From: Arhodomonas sp052060015
GTDB lineage: Bacteria; Pseudomonadota; Gammaproteobacteria; Nitrococcales; Nitrococcaceae
Direction of reading: 5' to 3'
Assembly: GCF_052060015.1 (NCBI RefSeq)
Contig: NZ_JBPODZ010000005.1
Coordinates: 1 to 64,000, forward strand
DNA length: 64,000 nt
Under the pieces are notes generated by a model that saw only the letters and a list, made by a program, of their open reading frames with translations, searched no databases and was not told the origin of the DNA. The translations under genes and the position numbers were made by a program. Of the stretch, positions 31,701 through 39,563 are shown piece after piece. Every line of letters starts with the position of its first letter. The stretch's first letter is position 1.

Positions 31701-32617
31701 CTCACGTCACTATAGACCCGCGCACGCTCTTCGGGACCATGGGTGGCGTCGGGGCGGAAGGTCACCGCTACCACGCTGACCAGACGGCGCTCGAGCCCAG
31801 AGCCTTCGTCGGCGAGCGCCAGGCGGCGCATCTGCTCACGGCGCGTCAGCAGCCGCTCGCCGAGGGCCACGGTCTCCGCCTCCGGCGTCCGCCCTTGCTC
31901 CTCGAACAGGCGCTCGGCAAGCGCATCATAATGGCGGATGGCCTCGTCCACGGCCTCGTTATGATGGAGCAGACGAAGGAGAATGCGGTGAGCCGCCTCG
32001 GCGTCAGGCTCTATGGTGATGAATCGACGTGTGTAGTCCAGGGCCCGCTGTATCGCCCCGGCCCGGGTCAGGCAGGCGGTGAAACGCTCCAGGACCGCCA
32101 CCACGGCGTCACGGTAGTAACGGCGGCACCGGGTCAGCCATTCCGCCACCGACGGCGGCAGGTCGCCGGAATCGAAACCCTGGAGGAACGGGCCACCATA
32201 GGTGTCCAGCACGGCCTGCATCCCCTCCAACGCCGGACGGCAGGCCGCGGTGTGGCGCCCGTGACCACAGCAGGGCGGGTCCCGGGTCAATACTTCGACA
32301 TCCACCCAGTGCGGTTCCTCGCTGCTGAAGCGCACCGCATCACGGCTGAGCTCGATCCAGTCATGGGCGCCATCGCAAGCTGTGGCCAGCCGCTGACGCA
32401 GCTGGTAGAGGGCCTGGCGAAGGTTGTTGCGGCCAGCACGATCGCTGAGCTCCGGCCAGAAATCCGCGGCGATCCGCGCCCGTGGCACGGCGACCGCCTT
32501 CTCAACGGCGAGATAGGCGAGCAGGGCACCGGATTTCGTCCCCTCGAGGCCCTCCACTGGCCGCCCGTCCACAGACACCGTCATGGGTCCGCAAAGTCGC
32601 AGGCTCAGACCCCTCAT
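28775..32617 (-). CDS. Giant SARP-type regulator with AAA and TPR domains
   Basis: This 1280-aa regulator has an OmpR-like winged helix (residues 1-100: LRLCGPMTVSVDGRPVEGLE), a bacterial transcriptional activation domain (about 110-260), a degenerate adenylate-cyclase-like segment (about 290-400), a STAND/AAA ATPase with Walker A GEAGVGKTRLVEEW near residue 485, and a long helical TPR-like C-terminus. Such proteins sense signals and activate nearby genes. It lies 35 bp upstream of the small membrane and symporter genes in the same direction, so control of that transport operon is likely. It is divergent from the LysR gene. SARP/AAA proteins are commonest in actinobacteria but also occur in proteobacteria. 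Confidence 0.85.
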   Translation of the reverse strand: MRGLSLRLCGPMTVSVDGRPVEGLEGTKSGALLAYLAVEKAVAVPRARIAADFWPELSDRAGRNNLRQALYQLRQRLATACDGAHDWIELSRDAVRFSSEEPHWVDVEVLTRDPPCCGHGRHTAACRPALEGMQAVLDTYGGPFLQGFDSGDLPPSVAEWLTRCRRYYRDAVVAVLERFTACLTRAGAIQRALDYTRRFITIEPDAEAAHRILLRLLHHNEAVDEAIRHYDALAERLFEEQGRTPEAETVALGERLLTRREQMRRLALADEGSGLERRLVSVVAVTFRPDATHGPEERARVYSDVSRQVGAIVEEFGGLPGRSHGGRLIIYFGLPEAGDTTTMQAVRAAFRIVRTVQAGGTLQVAVDSDWLLTTGSPALPDPAGDLSEAVSRLAERTPANACVITAAVHTRVYPCFDSRPLEDPAGQHALYQVTADRQLEDRIAISRQLGGVSPFIGRRAQLEHLRREWRRVPRHGLQRVIVEGEAGVGKTRLVEEWLNEVYAGGGIVFHLRCSPEHRRQPLYPVIDALRRHLERRLTPGDGTDWDAAMEAFLAECGDLPDDAARGLRRLLDTDPSACREGMTEALADAVEQRDRLLDLLMEVTAAFTARAPLLVVVEDLHWIDPTTVMLLRRAIEGLAERPLLFLVSGRPGTVYPWRSEDPVVRLHLQRLNESESAELLDAIAGGEMPAEMRRQILYYADGIPLFIEELARQHRQDAMAVTVPATLRDLLSARLQGLGSTRGLAQLAATLGREFDGEMLAAIATLDGDEIEAGLEHLMAAGFVERSARGLGGTHWYRFRHALIREAVYDSQLDSERAERHLRIAEVIQERYPEIAWQRPGYLAHHLTRGEQPVAALPYRIRAGYQTLARAAHDEASRHFRDALSVAEELGDEETRRARMVECLLGLGLADMASRGYGDGRVYATFKRARALHAWQADPGRHFLLLWGEWHGASSHAGFAEAQRIADRMLELADSEDDRVRRLAAYYAQINCRFSWGDLHGARQYFETLTGLYDDGDHGALVGAFGDDPALAGESFGALTLWCLGETGRAREVTDAAVAKADAEGHPPSQVFCYTFQALIAQYGGDVETTAEVAKRLLRVAEERDYALWRRAGQALLGWARARSGDRDGLRLLQQAVSDIRHVMYGVSTILLRLQIDALIGLGRLAPARSVLAQAMADVARIGNKRFLPELYRRRGEIDYLMQRDREAADVDLRHAEALAAEQDAVMELIRIQSVRLDYGITATADGREERERLARLLDGLPAQHTVPHVERARRLLAAG

Positions 32618-32723
32618 TCGGAAATCCCCCTCCGGCCCGGGAATGGGACAACCCCAAAGGCCACTACAGGATTGTCGTCAATCTTTCGTTCGTTTTGTTG
32701 TACAAACGGGTACTGTATCAAAT

Positions 32724-33620
32724 ATGGACTTCCGCACCCTCGAGACGTTCGTCTGGATCGCGCGGCTCGGCAGCTTCCGCGCCGCCGCCCAGCGGCTCTA
32801 TGCCTCCCAACCTTCGGTGTCCTCGCGCATCGCCAACCTCGAACGCCGGCTCGGGGTGGCGCTGTTCGACCGCGCCGGCCGCGGCGTCTCGCTGACCCCC
32901 CGGGGCCGCGACATGCTCGTCTATGCCGAGCGACTGCTGGCGCTACAGAGCGAGATGCTGGACGCCGTGGCCGAGCCGGACGCGATCCAGGGAAGCATCC
33001 GCCTCGGCGTGGTGGAGACCATCGTCTACACCTGGCTACCCGAGCTCATCGAACAGGTGAATGAGGCCTATCCCGCCATCAGCCTGGAGCTGGATGTAGA
33101 CACTTCGGTAAACCTCGCCGAGAAGCTGGCGAGCCACGACGTGGACATCGCCTTCCTCATGGGCCCCGTGAACCAACCGGACATCGCGAGCCAGGCGCTG
33201 TGCCGCTATCCCCTGGAGTGGGTGGCGAGCCCGACCCTGGCCCTGCCGCCGGAACCCGTCCCGCTGACGGAGCTGGCGCGCTGGCCGGTGATCACCTACC
33301 CTCGCCTGAGCCAGCCCCATCTTGCCCTGCAACGGCTGCTCAGCCGCGCGGGGGCGCGCCTGCGCATCCACGCCAGCTCCTCGCTGGCCACCATCATCCG
33401 CATGACCGTCGACGGCATAGGCGTCAGCGCCCTGCCCCCTGAGATCATCCGCAGCGAGCTCGACCGTGGGGCGCTGAGACCCTTTCGCGCCGAGGTAGCG
33501 CCGCCGGAGCTCGCCTTCCACGTCGCCTACACCGACACCCCCGAGTTCACCGTCTCCCGGGCGGTGGCCGATCTGGCCATTCAGATCGCGGCGGGGACAT
33601 CGGGTGATAGAGATTCCTGA
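32724..33620 (+). CDS. LysR-family regulator
   Basis: This 298-aa protein has an N-terminal winged helix (TLETFVWIARLGSFRAAAQR, SQPSVSSRIANLERRLG) and a LysR effector domain (GSIRLGVVETIVYTWLPELI). I use ATG 32724 (MDFRTL), which follows an AT-rich promoter with the palindrome TTGTACAA about 25 bp upstream. It precedes the DUF1445-TRAP-amidase operon by 87 bp on the same strand, and a 6-bp inverted repeat in that gap (33654-33669) may be its target. Confidence 0.92.
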   Translation: MDFRTLETFVWIARLGSFRAAAQRLYASQPSVSSRIANLERRLGVALFDRAGRGVSLTPRGRDMLVYAERLLALQSEMLDAVAEPDAIQGSIRLGVVETIVYTWLPELIEQVNEAYPAISLELDVDTSVNLAEKLASHDVDIAFLMGPVNQPDIASQALCRYPLEWVASPTLALPPEPVPLTELARWPVITYPRLSQPHLALQRLLSRAGARLRIHASSSLATIIRMTVDGIGVSALPPEIIRSELDRGALRPFRAEVAPPELAFHVAYTDTPEFTVSRAVADLAIQIAAGTSGDRDS

Positions 33621-33653
33621 TCAAAGTTGATCCGAAATATCGATTGGACCAAA

Positions 33654-33669
33654 TAGGCGCTGTCGCCTA
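33654..33669. promoter_or_regulatory. Inverted repeat TAGGCG-N4-CGCCTA ahead of the DUF1445 operon
   Basis: The 16-bp palindrome TAGGCGCTGTCGCCTA lies between the LysR gene and the hydro-lyase gene. It is followed by AT-rich sequence and a strong ribosome site (GGGAGG). A LysR operator is possible. Confidence 0.5.
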
Positions 33670-33687
33670 AGCCTATAGGGAGGCCAA

Positions 33688-33780
33688 ATGGTGCAACGGC
33701 AACGCCTATGCGATCGGCAGAGCACAACGACACGGGGACCGGCACCGATGTCCGGCTCGCGTCCCGAGAGGGTCGGCTAA
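33688..33780 (+). CDS. Possible 30-codon upstream ORF overlapping the DUF1445 gene
   Basis: GGGAGG at 33678-33683 is well placed for ATG 33688, not for the DUF1445 start at 33708. The short frame overlaps the DUF1445 gene in another phase and ends at 33780. It could couple or reduce translation of the main gene, or be chance. No protein family is recognised. Confidence 0.3.
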   Translation: MVQRQRLCDRQSTTTRGPAPMSGSRPERVG

Positions 33781-34508
33781 CCGGCCAGACCGCCGGCCTC
33801 GCGCCTGGTTACGTGCAGGTCAATCTGGTCATCCTCCCAGAGGCAGAGGCGGCGGCATTCCTGCGCTTTTGTACGGCCAACCCCAAACCCTGCCCCCTCA
33901 TCGCCGTCTCGGAACCGGGCGCCCGCGACTGCGCCGCCCTCGGCGCCGACCTGGACATCGCCCGGGACGTGCCCCGCTACCGCGTCTTCCGGGACGGCGA
34001 GGTGGTGGCAGAGCCCACGGCGGTGGACGAGCTCTGGAGGGATGACCTGGTCACCTTCGCCCTGGGCTGCTCGTTCACCTTCGAGCATGCCCTGCTCGCC
34101 GACGGCATCCCGCTGCGTCACGTGGCCGAGGGACGCAACGTGGCGATGTACCGCAGCAACATCCCACTGACCGCGGCAGGACCCTTCAGCGGCGAAATGG
34201 TCGTGTCCATGCGGCCGCTGCGCCCGGCGGACGCCATTCGCGCCATACAGATCTGCACCCGCTACCCCGGCGTGCACGGGGCGCCGCTGCACATCGGCTA
34301 CCCGGAACACATCGGTATCGATGACCTGCAGCACCCCGACTACGGGGACCCGGTGGCCGTGGCCGAGGACGAGCTGGCGGTGTTCTGGGCCTGCGGGGTC
34401 ACGCCGCAGCGCGCCCTGGAGGCGGCCGGCCTGCCTTTCGCGATCACCCACAGCCCGGGACACATGCTGGTCACCGATCGAAGCGACCACGAGCTCGCAT
34501 TGCTGTGA
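33708..34508 (+). CDS. DUF1445 putative hydro-lyase/D-glutamate cyclase-like protein
   Basis: This 266-aa protein matches the DUF1445/YcsI pattern (TGQTAGLAPGYVQVNLVILP, AFLRFCTANPKPCPLI, YRSNIPLTAAGPFSGEMVVS, HIGIDDLQHPDYGD). A mammalian family member is a D-glutamate cyclase; bacterial ones are named putative hydro-lyases. It is the first gene of an eight-gene catabolic run with TRAP transporter and amidase. ATG 33708 is the only in-frame start, but it lacks a good ribosome site, see the upstream ORF. A role in handling cyclic or D-amino-acid-like compounds is an inference. Confidence 0.82.
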   Translation: MRSAEHNDTGTGTDVRLASREGRLTGQTAGLAPGYVQVNLVILPEAEAAAFLRFCTANPKPCPLIAVSEPGARDCAALGADLDIARDVPRYRVFRDGEVVAEPTAVDELWRDDLVTFALGCSFTFEHALLADGIPLRHVAEGRNVAMYRSNIPLTAAGPFSGEMVVSMRPLRPADAIRAIQICTRYPGVHGAPLHIGYPEHIGIDDLQHPDYGDPVAVAEDELAVFWACGVTPQRALEAAGLPFAITHSPGHMLVTDRSDHELALL

Positions 34509-34542
34509 GCCGCAACGACAACGATCGACGAGGAGCGAAGCG

Positions 34543-35598
34543 ATGAAGAGACCAATCACTGCAACCGCCACTGCCGCCCTGTTGCTGGGCGGCGCCGCCC
34601 AGGCCCAGGACCTGCCGGCCACGGAGTTCGCCTACGTGGGGAGCTGGTCCAGCCTGTCGCTGTATCAGAACTTCGAGAAGCCCTTCTGGGGGGAGCACCT
34701 TGCCGACGCCTCCGACGGGCAGGTCACCGCCGAGGTCACTACCTTCGACCAGATGGGCCTCGGTGGCGGCGAGGTATTCCGCCTCCTCTCCCAGGGGGTG
34801 TTCGACGTGGGCTCCACCGTGGGCGACTACACCGTCTCCGACGCACCGGAGCTCGAGGGTATGGACATGCCCATGATGGCCCCGGACGTGGCCACCGCCC
34901 GCGAGGTGGTCGCCGCCTACAAGCCGGTGCTCGATGACATCCTCTCCGAGCGCTTCGGTGCCAAGCTCATCGCCGCAGTGCCCTACCCCTCCCAGGTGGT
35001 GTTCTGCAACGCCGAGATCGACGGCCTCGCCGATCTCGAAGGCAAGAAGATCCGCGCCAGCGGCCGCAGCACGGCGAACTTCCTCGAGGCCATCGGCGCG
35101 GAGGGAATCACCCTAAACTTCAGCGAGGTGCCCGGCGCGCTGGAGCGCGGGGTCATCGACTGCGCGGTCACCGGCTCGCTGTCCGGCTACAGCTCAGGCT
35201 GGCACGAGGTCTCCACCCACCTCTATCCCCTGCCGGTGGGCGGCTGGGACTACGTGGTCACGGCCATGAACGGCGACAAGTGGGACGGCCTCGCCCCGGA
35301 GGTCCAGGACTGGCTGATCACCCAGGCGGAGGACCACTACGAGGACCCGGTGTGGTCATCGGCGGTGGACGAGACCGAGGAGGGCGTCGCCTGCCTGACC
35401 GGCCACGGCGAGTGCGGCCGCGGTGATGCCGGCGACATGACCCTGGTGGAGGCCACCGAGGAGGACTTCACCTACGCCCGCAGCCGCCTCGAGGACGAGG
35501 TGCTGCCCGCCTGGGCGGAGACCGTCGATCCCGACGACCTCCGGCGCTGGAACGAAACCATCGGCGAGGTCACCGGCCTCACCGCCGAGGCGAAGTAA
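34543..35598 (+). CDS. dctP: TRAP substrate-binding protein DctP, cluster 1
   Basis: This 351-aa periplasmic protein has a signal peptide (ATATAALLLGGAAQAQDLPA) and a DctP fold with the KIRASGRSTANFLEAIGAE hinge and Arg ligand-binding segment. It is very acidic. It captures an organic acid or similar solute for DctQM. GAGGAG precedes the start. It is followed by a 24-bp perfect palindrome, then the permeases. Confidence 0.92.
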   Translation: MKRPITATATAALLLGGAAQAQDLPATEFAYVGSWSSLSLYQNFEKPFWGEHLADASDGQVTAEVTTFDQMGLGGGEVFRLLSQGVFDVGSTVGDYTVSDAPELEGMDMPMMAPDVATAREVVAAYKPVLDDILSERFGAKLIAAVPYPSQVVFCNAEIDGLADLEGKKIRASGRSTANFLEAIGAEGITLNFSEVPGALERGVIDCAVTGSLSGYSSGWHEVSTHLYPLPVGGWDYVVTAMNGDKWDGLAPEVQDWLITQAEDHYEDPVWSSAVDETEEGVACLTGHGECGRGDAGDMTLVEATEEDFTYARSRLEDEVLPAWAETVDPDDLRRWNETIGEVTGLTAEAK

Positions 35599-35611
35599 AC
35601 CCACCGTTAGC

Positions 35612-35635
35612 CCCGGCCCCCCGCGGGGGGCCGGG
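35612..35635 (+). terminator. Perfect 24-bp palindrome between dctP and dctQ
   Basis: CCCGGCCCCCC (35612-35622), centre GC, GGGGGGCCGGG (35625-35635). It lies 14 bp after the dctP stop. As with the Liv and second TRAP operons, it should raise the amount of binding protein over permease by mRNA protection or partial termination. Confidence 0.75.
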
Positions 35636-35647
35636 TACGGGCGTCCC

Positions 35648-36241
35648 ATGGCACGCATCGCACACCTACTCGACCGCCTGCTCGCCGGCATGAGGAGCAT
35701 CTCCCTGTGGCTTGCAAGGCTCGGCGGCCTACTCATACTGGCCACGGTGGCCATGGTAGCCCTCGAGATCGCCAGCCGCGGCCTGTTCGGCCGCACCATG
35801 GGCGCCTCCACCGAGCTCTCCGGCTACGTGCTGGCCATTAGCGCGAGTTGGGCCTTCGCCTACTCGCTGCTGGAAAAGGCCCATATCCGCATCGACGTGG
35901 TCTATGTGCTCATGCCACGACCCGCCCGTGCCCTCATGGACCTGCTGGCCCTGACCGCCCTGGCACTGTTCTGCCTCTTCGTCGTGGGAGCGGCCGGCGA
36001 GGTCGCGATGAAGTCCTTTCTCGGCGGCTCCGAGGCCAACACCCCGCTACGGACACCGCTGTGGATCCCCCAGGGCCTGTGGGCCGCGGGGCTCGCCTGG
36101 TTCAGCCTGGTGGTGGCCGCACTGCTGCTGCGGGTGCTGGTAGCACTGGCCGGTGGTGACACCGCGAGCATCCAGCGCGTGGCCGGCAGCCGTACCCTCG
36201 ACGAGCAGATCGCCACCGATACCGAGGAGGGACGGGCATGA
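35648..36241 (+). CDS. dctQ: TRAP small permease DctQ, cluster 1
   Basis: This 197-aa inner-membrane protein has four hydrophobic helices, with the conserved ASTELSGYVLAISASWAFAY and HIRIDVVYVLMP stretches of DctQ. It binds DctM to form the TRAP channel. It overlaps dctM by 4 bp. The C-terminal tail is soluble and charged. Confidence 0.92.
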   Translation: MARIAHLLDRLLAGMRSISLWLARLGGLLILATVAMVALEIASRGLFGRTMGASTELSGYVLAISASWAFAYSLLEKAHIRIDVVYVLMPRPARALMDLLALTALALFCLFVVGAAGEVAMKSFLGGSEANTPLRTPLWIPQGLWAAGLAWFSLVVAALLLRVLVALAGGDTASIQRVAGSRTLDEQIATDTEEGRA

Positions 36242-37521
36242 TCGGCATAGCCCTGCTCGTCCTGCTCGCGCTGCTGGTGCTGAGCATCCCGGTGGCGGCG
36301 ACGCTCATCGCCCTGGCGCTGTTCCTCGACGAGTTCTACTCGCCCTTCCCCCTGTTCCGGGCCATGGGGGAGGTGCTCTGGTCGGCCTCCGACAGCTTCC
36401 TGCTGATCGCCATACCGCTGTTCATCCTCCTCGGTGAGGTGCTGGTCCGCACCGGGGTGGCCCGCAAGACCTACGAGGCCCTGGAGGCCTGGCTGTCCTG
36501 GCTGCCCGGCGGGCTGCTGCACGCCAACATCGGCACGGCGACGCTGTTCTCGGCCACCTCCGGCTCCAGCGTCGCCACCGCCGCCACCATCGGCACGGTG
36601 GCCATGCCCCAGGCCGGCCGGCTCGGCTACGACGAGCGGCTGTTCGCCGGCTCCATCGCCGCCGGCGGGACCCTGGGGATCATGATCCCGCCGTCGATCA
36701 ATCTCATCGTCTACGGCTTCCTCACCGAGACCTCCATCCCGCGGCTGTTCGCGGCAGGGCTGCTGCCGGGGCTAATGCTCGCGGGCCTGTTCATACTCGG
36801 CACGGCGGTGATCTGCACCCTGCGGCCGGGGCTCGGCGGGCCGCGGCGCCATCACGACTGGAGACGGCGGATCACCGGGCTGTGGCACCTGGTGCCGGTG
36901 CTGGGCCTGTTCGCGCTGGTGGTCGGGTCGATCTATGCGGGCTGGGCCACCCCCACCGAGGCCGCGGCCCTCGGCGTTGTGGGCGCGCTGGCCATCGCCG
37001 CCGCGATGCGACGGCTCACCCTTCGGGTCCTCATCGACGCCGTCGACGGCACCATGCGCACCACCGGCATGATCATGCTGATCATCATCTCCTCGTACTT
37101 CCTCAATTTCGTGCTCGCCTCCGCCGGGGTCACCCGGGACCTGGAGGCACTCATCGAGGGGGCGGGCCTGGGGCCCTACGGCACGCTGGTGCTGGTGATC
37201 GGGCTCTACATCGTGCTGGGCTTCTTCGTGGAGACCCTGTCGCTGATGGTGATCACCATCCCCATCGTGGCGCCGCTGATCATCGCCCAGGGCTTCGACC
37301 CGGTATGGTTCGGCATCCTGCTGATCCTGCTCATCGAGATGGCGCTGATCACCCCGCCGGTGGGCCTCAACCTCTATGTGGTCCAGGGGGTGCGCGGCCA
37401 CGGTTCGCTCAACGAGGTGATGCTCGGGGCCTTGCCCTACGTGGGGCTGATGCTGCTGACCGCCGTGCTACTGGTCCTCGCACCGGGAATCGCCCTGTTT
37501 TTGCCTTCGGTACTCAACTAG
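36238..37521 (+). CDS. dctM: TRAP large permease DctM, cluster 1
   Basis: This 427-aa inner-membrane permease has about 12 helices and the DctM motifs AGGTLGIMIPPSINLIVYGF and FVETLSLMVITIPIVAPLII. It moves the substrate using a sodium gradient. It is co-translated with DctQ and followed 15 bp later by the DUF2848 gene. Confidence 0.94.
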   Translation: MIGIALLVLLALLVLSIPVAATLIALALFLDEFYSPFPLFRAMGEVLWSASDSFLLIAIPLFILLGEVLVRTGVARKTYEALEAWLSWLPGGLLHANIGTATLFSATSGSSVATAATIGTVAMPQAGRLGYDERLFAGSIAAGGTLGIMIPPSINLIVYGFLTETSIPRLFAAGLLPGLMLAGLFILGTAVICTLRPGLGGPRRHHDWRRRITGLWHLVPVLGLFALVVGSIYAGWATPTEAAALGVVGALAIAAAMRRLTLRVLIDAVDGTMRTTGMIMLIIISSYFLNFVLASAGVTRDLEALIEGAGLGPYGTLVLVIGLYIVLGFFVETLSLMVITIPIVAPLIIAQGFDPVWFGILLILLIEMALITPPVGLNLYVVQGVRGHGSLNEVMLGALPYVGLMLLTAVLLVLAPGIALFLPSVLN

Positions 37522-37536
37522 ACAACGGAGACCCCC

Positions 37537-38211
37537 ATGCTACGTTTCACCCTTGATGGCGAGGCCGACATCGAGGTCGACATCCGCGAGTTCGTCATCG
37601 CCGGCTGGGCCGGCCGCGACGATGCCGCCATCCAGGAACACATCGACGAGCTCCGTGCCATCGGCGTGACCCCACCCTCGGCCACCCCGCTGTTCTACCG
37701 GGTCGGCTGCAACCTGGCCACCACGGCCCCGGAGGTGGAGATGCTCGGCGAGCACACCAGCGGCGAGGTGGAGGTGCTGCTGGTGGGCACCCCCGACGGC
37801 ACCTGCGTAGGCGTGGGTTCCGACCATACCGACCGGCAAGCGGAGTCCTGGTCGGTGGCCCATTCCAAGCAGTTGTGCCCCAAGCCGGTCGCCGCGGAGC
37901 TGTGGCGGCTCGAAGACGTCCTGCCCCATTGGGATCAGCTGCGACTCGCCTCCCACGTCGTCGCGGACGGCGACCGGGTGAGCTACCAGGAAGGCCCGGT
38001 CTCCGGCCTCCTCCCGCCGGGCGACCTGCTCGAGCGCTTCGGCCGCAAGGAGATCGCTCTGCCGACGGGCACCGCCATGCTCTGCGGCACCCTGCCGGTG
38101 GCCGGCGGGCCACGGCCGGCGGCGCGCTTTGAGATGGCACTCATCGATCCGGTCCGCGGCCGCCGCATCGAGCATGCCTATGCGGTGCGCCCCCTGCCAG
38201 TCATTGCCTGA
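37537..38211 (+). CDS. DUF2848-family protein
   Basis: This 224-aa protein has the DUF2848 pattern (FVIAGWAGRDDAAIQEHIDE, FYRVGCNLATT, VGVGSDHTDRQAESWSVAHS). Members are distantly like fumarylacetoacetate-hydrolase-fold proteins and usually sit beside TRAP transporters and amidases. The function is unknown. CAACGGAG lies ahead of the ATG. Its place between the TRAP genes and amidase suggests work on the imported compound. Confidence 0.82.
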   Translation: MLRFTLDGEADIEVDIREFVIAGWAGRDDAAIQEHIDELRAIGVTPPSATPLFYRVGCNLATTAPEVEMLGEHTSGEVEVLLVGTPDGTCVGVGSDHTDRQAESWSVAHSKQLCPKPVAAELWRLEDVLPHWDQLRLASHVVADGDRVSYQEGPVSGLLPPGDLLERFGRKEIALPTGTAMLCGTLPVAGGPRPAARFEMALIDPVRGRRIEHAYAVRPLPVIA

Positions 38212-38222
38212 AGGGCCAGCCC

Positions 38223-39563
38223 ATGGAATCGCCACGCCCGCTCACCGAGCTCGCCGAGGCCATCGCCACCGGCCGGGAGACCGCCGCGGCCACCCTGGAG
38301 CGCGCCCTGATGGGCACCGAGGAGGCGCCGGACGCCCACACCGCCGTGTTCGCCGGCACGGCCCGCGCCCAGGCCGCGGCCTGCGACCGCCTGATCGCCG
38401 CCGGCGCCCCGGCCGGCCCCCTGGGCGGGGTCCCGGTATCCCTGAAGGCGCTGTTCGACGTCGCCGGCCGGGTCACCCATGCCGGCTCCCGGGTGCTCGC
38501 CGATACACCGCCGGCGGCGCGGGATGCGGCCGCTGTAACGCGGCTGCGCCGGGCAGGGGCGGTGTTTACCGGCCATACCGTTATGACCGAGTTCGCCTAC
38601 TCCGGCCTGGGGCTCAACCCCCACTACGGCACCCCCGGAAACCCCCATGGCGAAGCCCGCATCCCCGGGGGGTCCACCTCCGGCGGCGCGGTGTCGGTGG
38701 CCCTGGGCATGGCCGCGGCGGCCCTGGGTACAGATACCGGCGGCTCGGTGCGCATCCCCGCGGCCTTCTGCGGGCTCACCGGCTTCAAGCCCACCCAGCA
38801 CCGGGTGCCGCTGGAGGGGGCCTTTCCGCTGTCGTACAGCCTGGACTCCGTGGGCCCCATCGCCCCGCGGGTCGCGGACTGCGCGCTGATGGACGCCGTG
38901 CTCGCCGGCGAGCCGGAGCGGGCGTTCCATGCCGCCCCGGTGGCGGGGCTGCGCCTGGCCCTACCGGACCGCTACCTCCTCGACGACATGGACGACCCCG
39001 TGGCGGGGGCCTTCGAACGCGCGCTCTCCGTCCTCAGCGAGGCCGGTGCCCGCGTCACCACCGTGGCCCTGCCGGAGCTCGACGATCTCGGTGAGCTCCT
39101 CGCGGGCGGCGGCCTCACCGCCGCCGAGAGCTACCACGTCCACCGCCACCTCCTCGCTGAGCGGCGGGACCGCTACGACCCGCGGGTGTGCACGCGCATC
39201 GAGCGCGGGGCCGATCTCTCCGCCGCCGACTACCTGGCCCTGCGGGATGCCCGGCACCGACAGAAGGAGACCATGGACCAGCGCCTGCAGGAATTCGACG
39301 CCATCCTCGCACCGACCGTACCGGTGGTGCCTCCCGCCTTCGCCGAGCTCGACGCCGACGAGGACTACGCCCGGACCAACCTGCTGGTGCTGCGCAACCC
39401 CACCGTCGGCAACCTGCTGGATCTCTGCGGGATCACGCTGCCCTGTCACCGTCCCGGAGAGCTGCCTGTGGGGATGATGCTCCTCGGCCGGGGTGGCAAT
39501 GACCGCCGGCTGCTGGCCCAGGCCGCCGGCGTGGAGGCAGTGCTGGACGACACGCGACGGTGA
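38223..39563 (+). CDS. Amidase-signature hydrolase
   Basis: This 446-aa amidase has the Ser-Ser-Lys triad: Lys75 (PVSLKALFDV), cis-Ser in GGSTSGGA (Ser151/153) and nucleophile Ser175 in TDTGGSVRIPA. It hydrolyses an amide bond in the cytoplasm, probably of the compound brought in by the upstream TRAP system. It is 11 bp after the DUF2848 gene and overlaps the next start by one base. Confidence 0.93.
   Translation: MESPRPLTELAEAIATGRETAAATLERALMGTEEAPDAHTAVFAGTARAQAAACDRLIAAGAPAGPLGGVPVSLKALFDVAGRVTHAGSRVLADTPPAARDAAAVTRLRRAGAVFTGHTVMTEFAYSGLGLNPHYGTPGNPHGEARIPGGSTSGGAVSVALGMAAAALGTDTGGSVRIPAAFCGLTGFKPTQHRVPLEGAFPLSYSLDSVGPIAPRVADCALMDAVLAGEPERAFHAAPVAGLRLALPDRYLLDDMDDPVAGAFERALSVLSEAGARVTTVALPELDDLGELLAGGGLTAAESYHVHRHLLAERRDRYDPRVCTRIERGADLSAADYLALRDARHRQKETMDQRLQEFDAILAPTVPVVPPAFAELDADEDYARTNLLVLRNPTVGNLLDLCGITLPCHRPGELPVGMMLLGRGGNDRRLLAQAAGVEAVLDDTRR

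Noticed and set aside
28721..33064. Long plus-strand frames opposite the SARP regulator (561 and 815 aa)
   Set aside because: The minus-strand protein has recognised domains throughout; the plus frames are shadows.
36434..36685. Pro/Ser/Arg-rich small frame in dctM
   Set aside because: Out-of-phase shadow of the TRAP permease.
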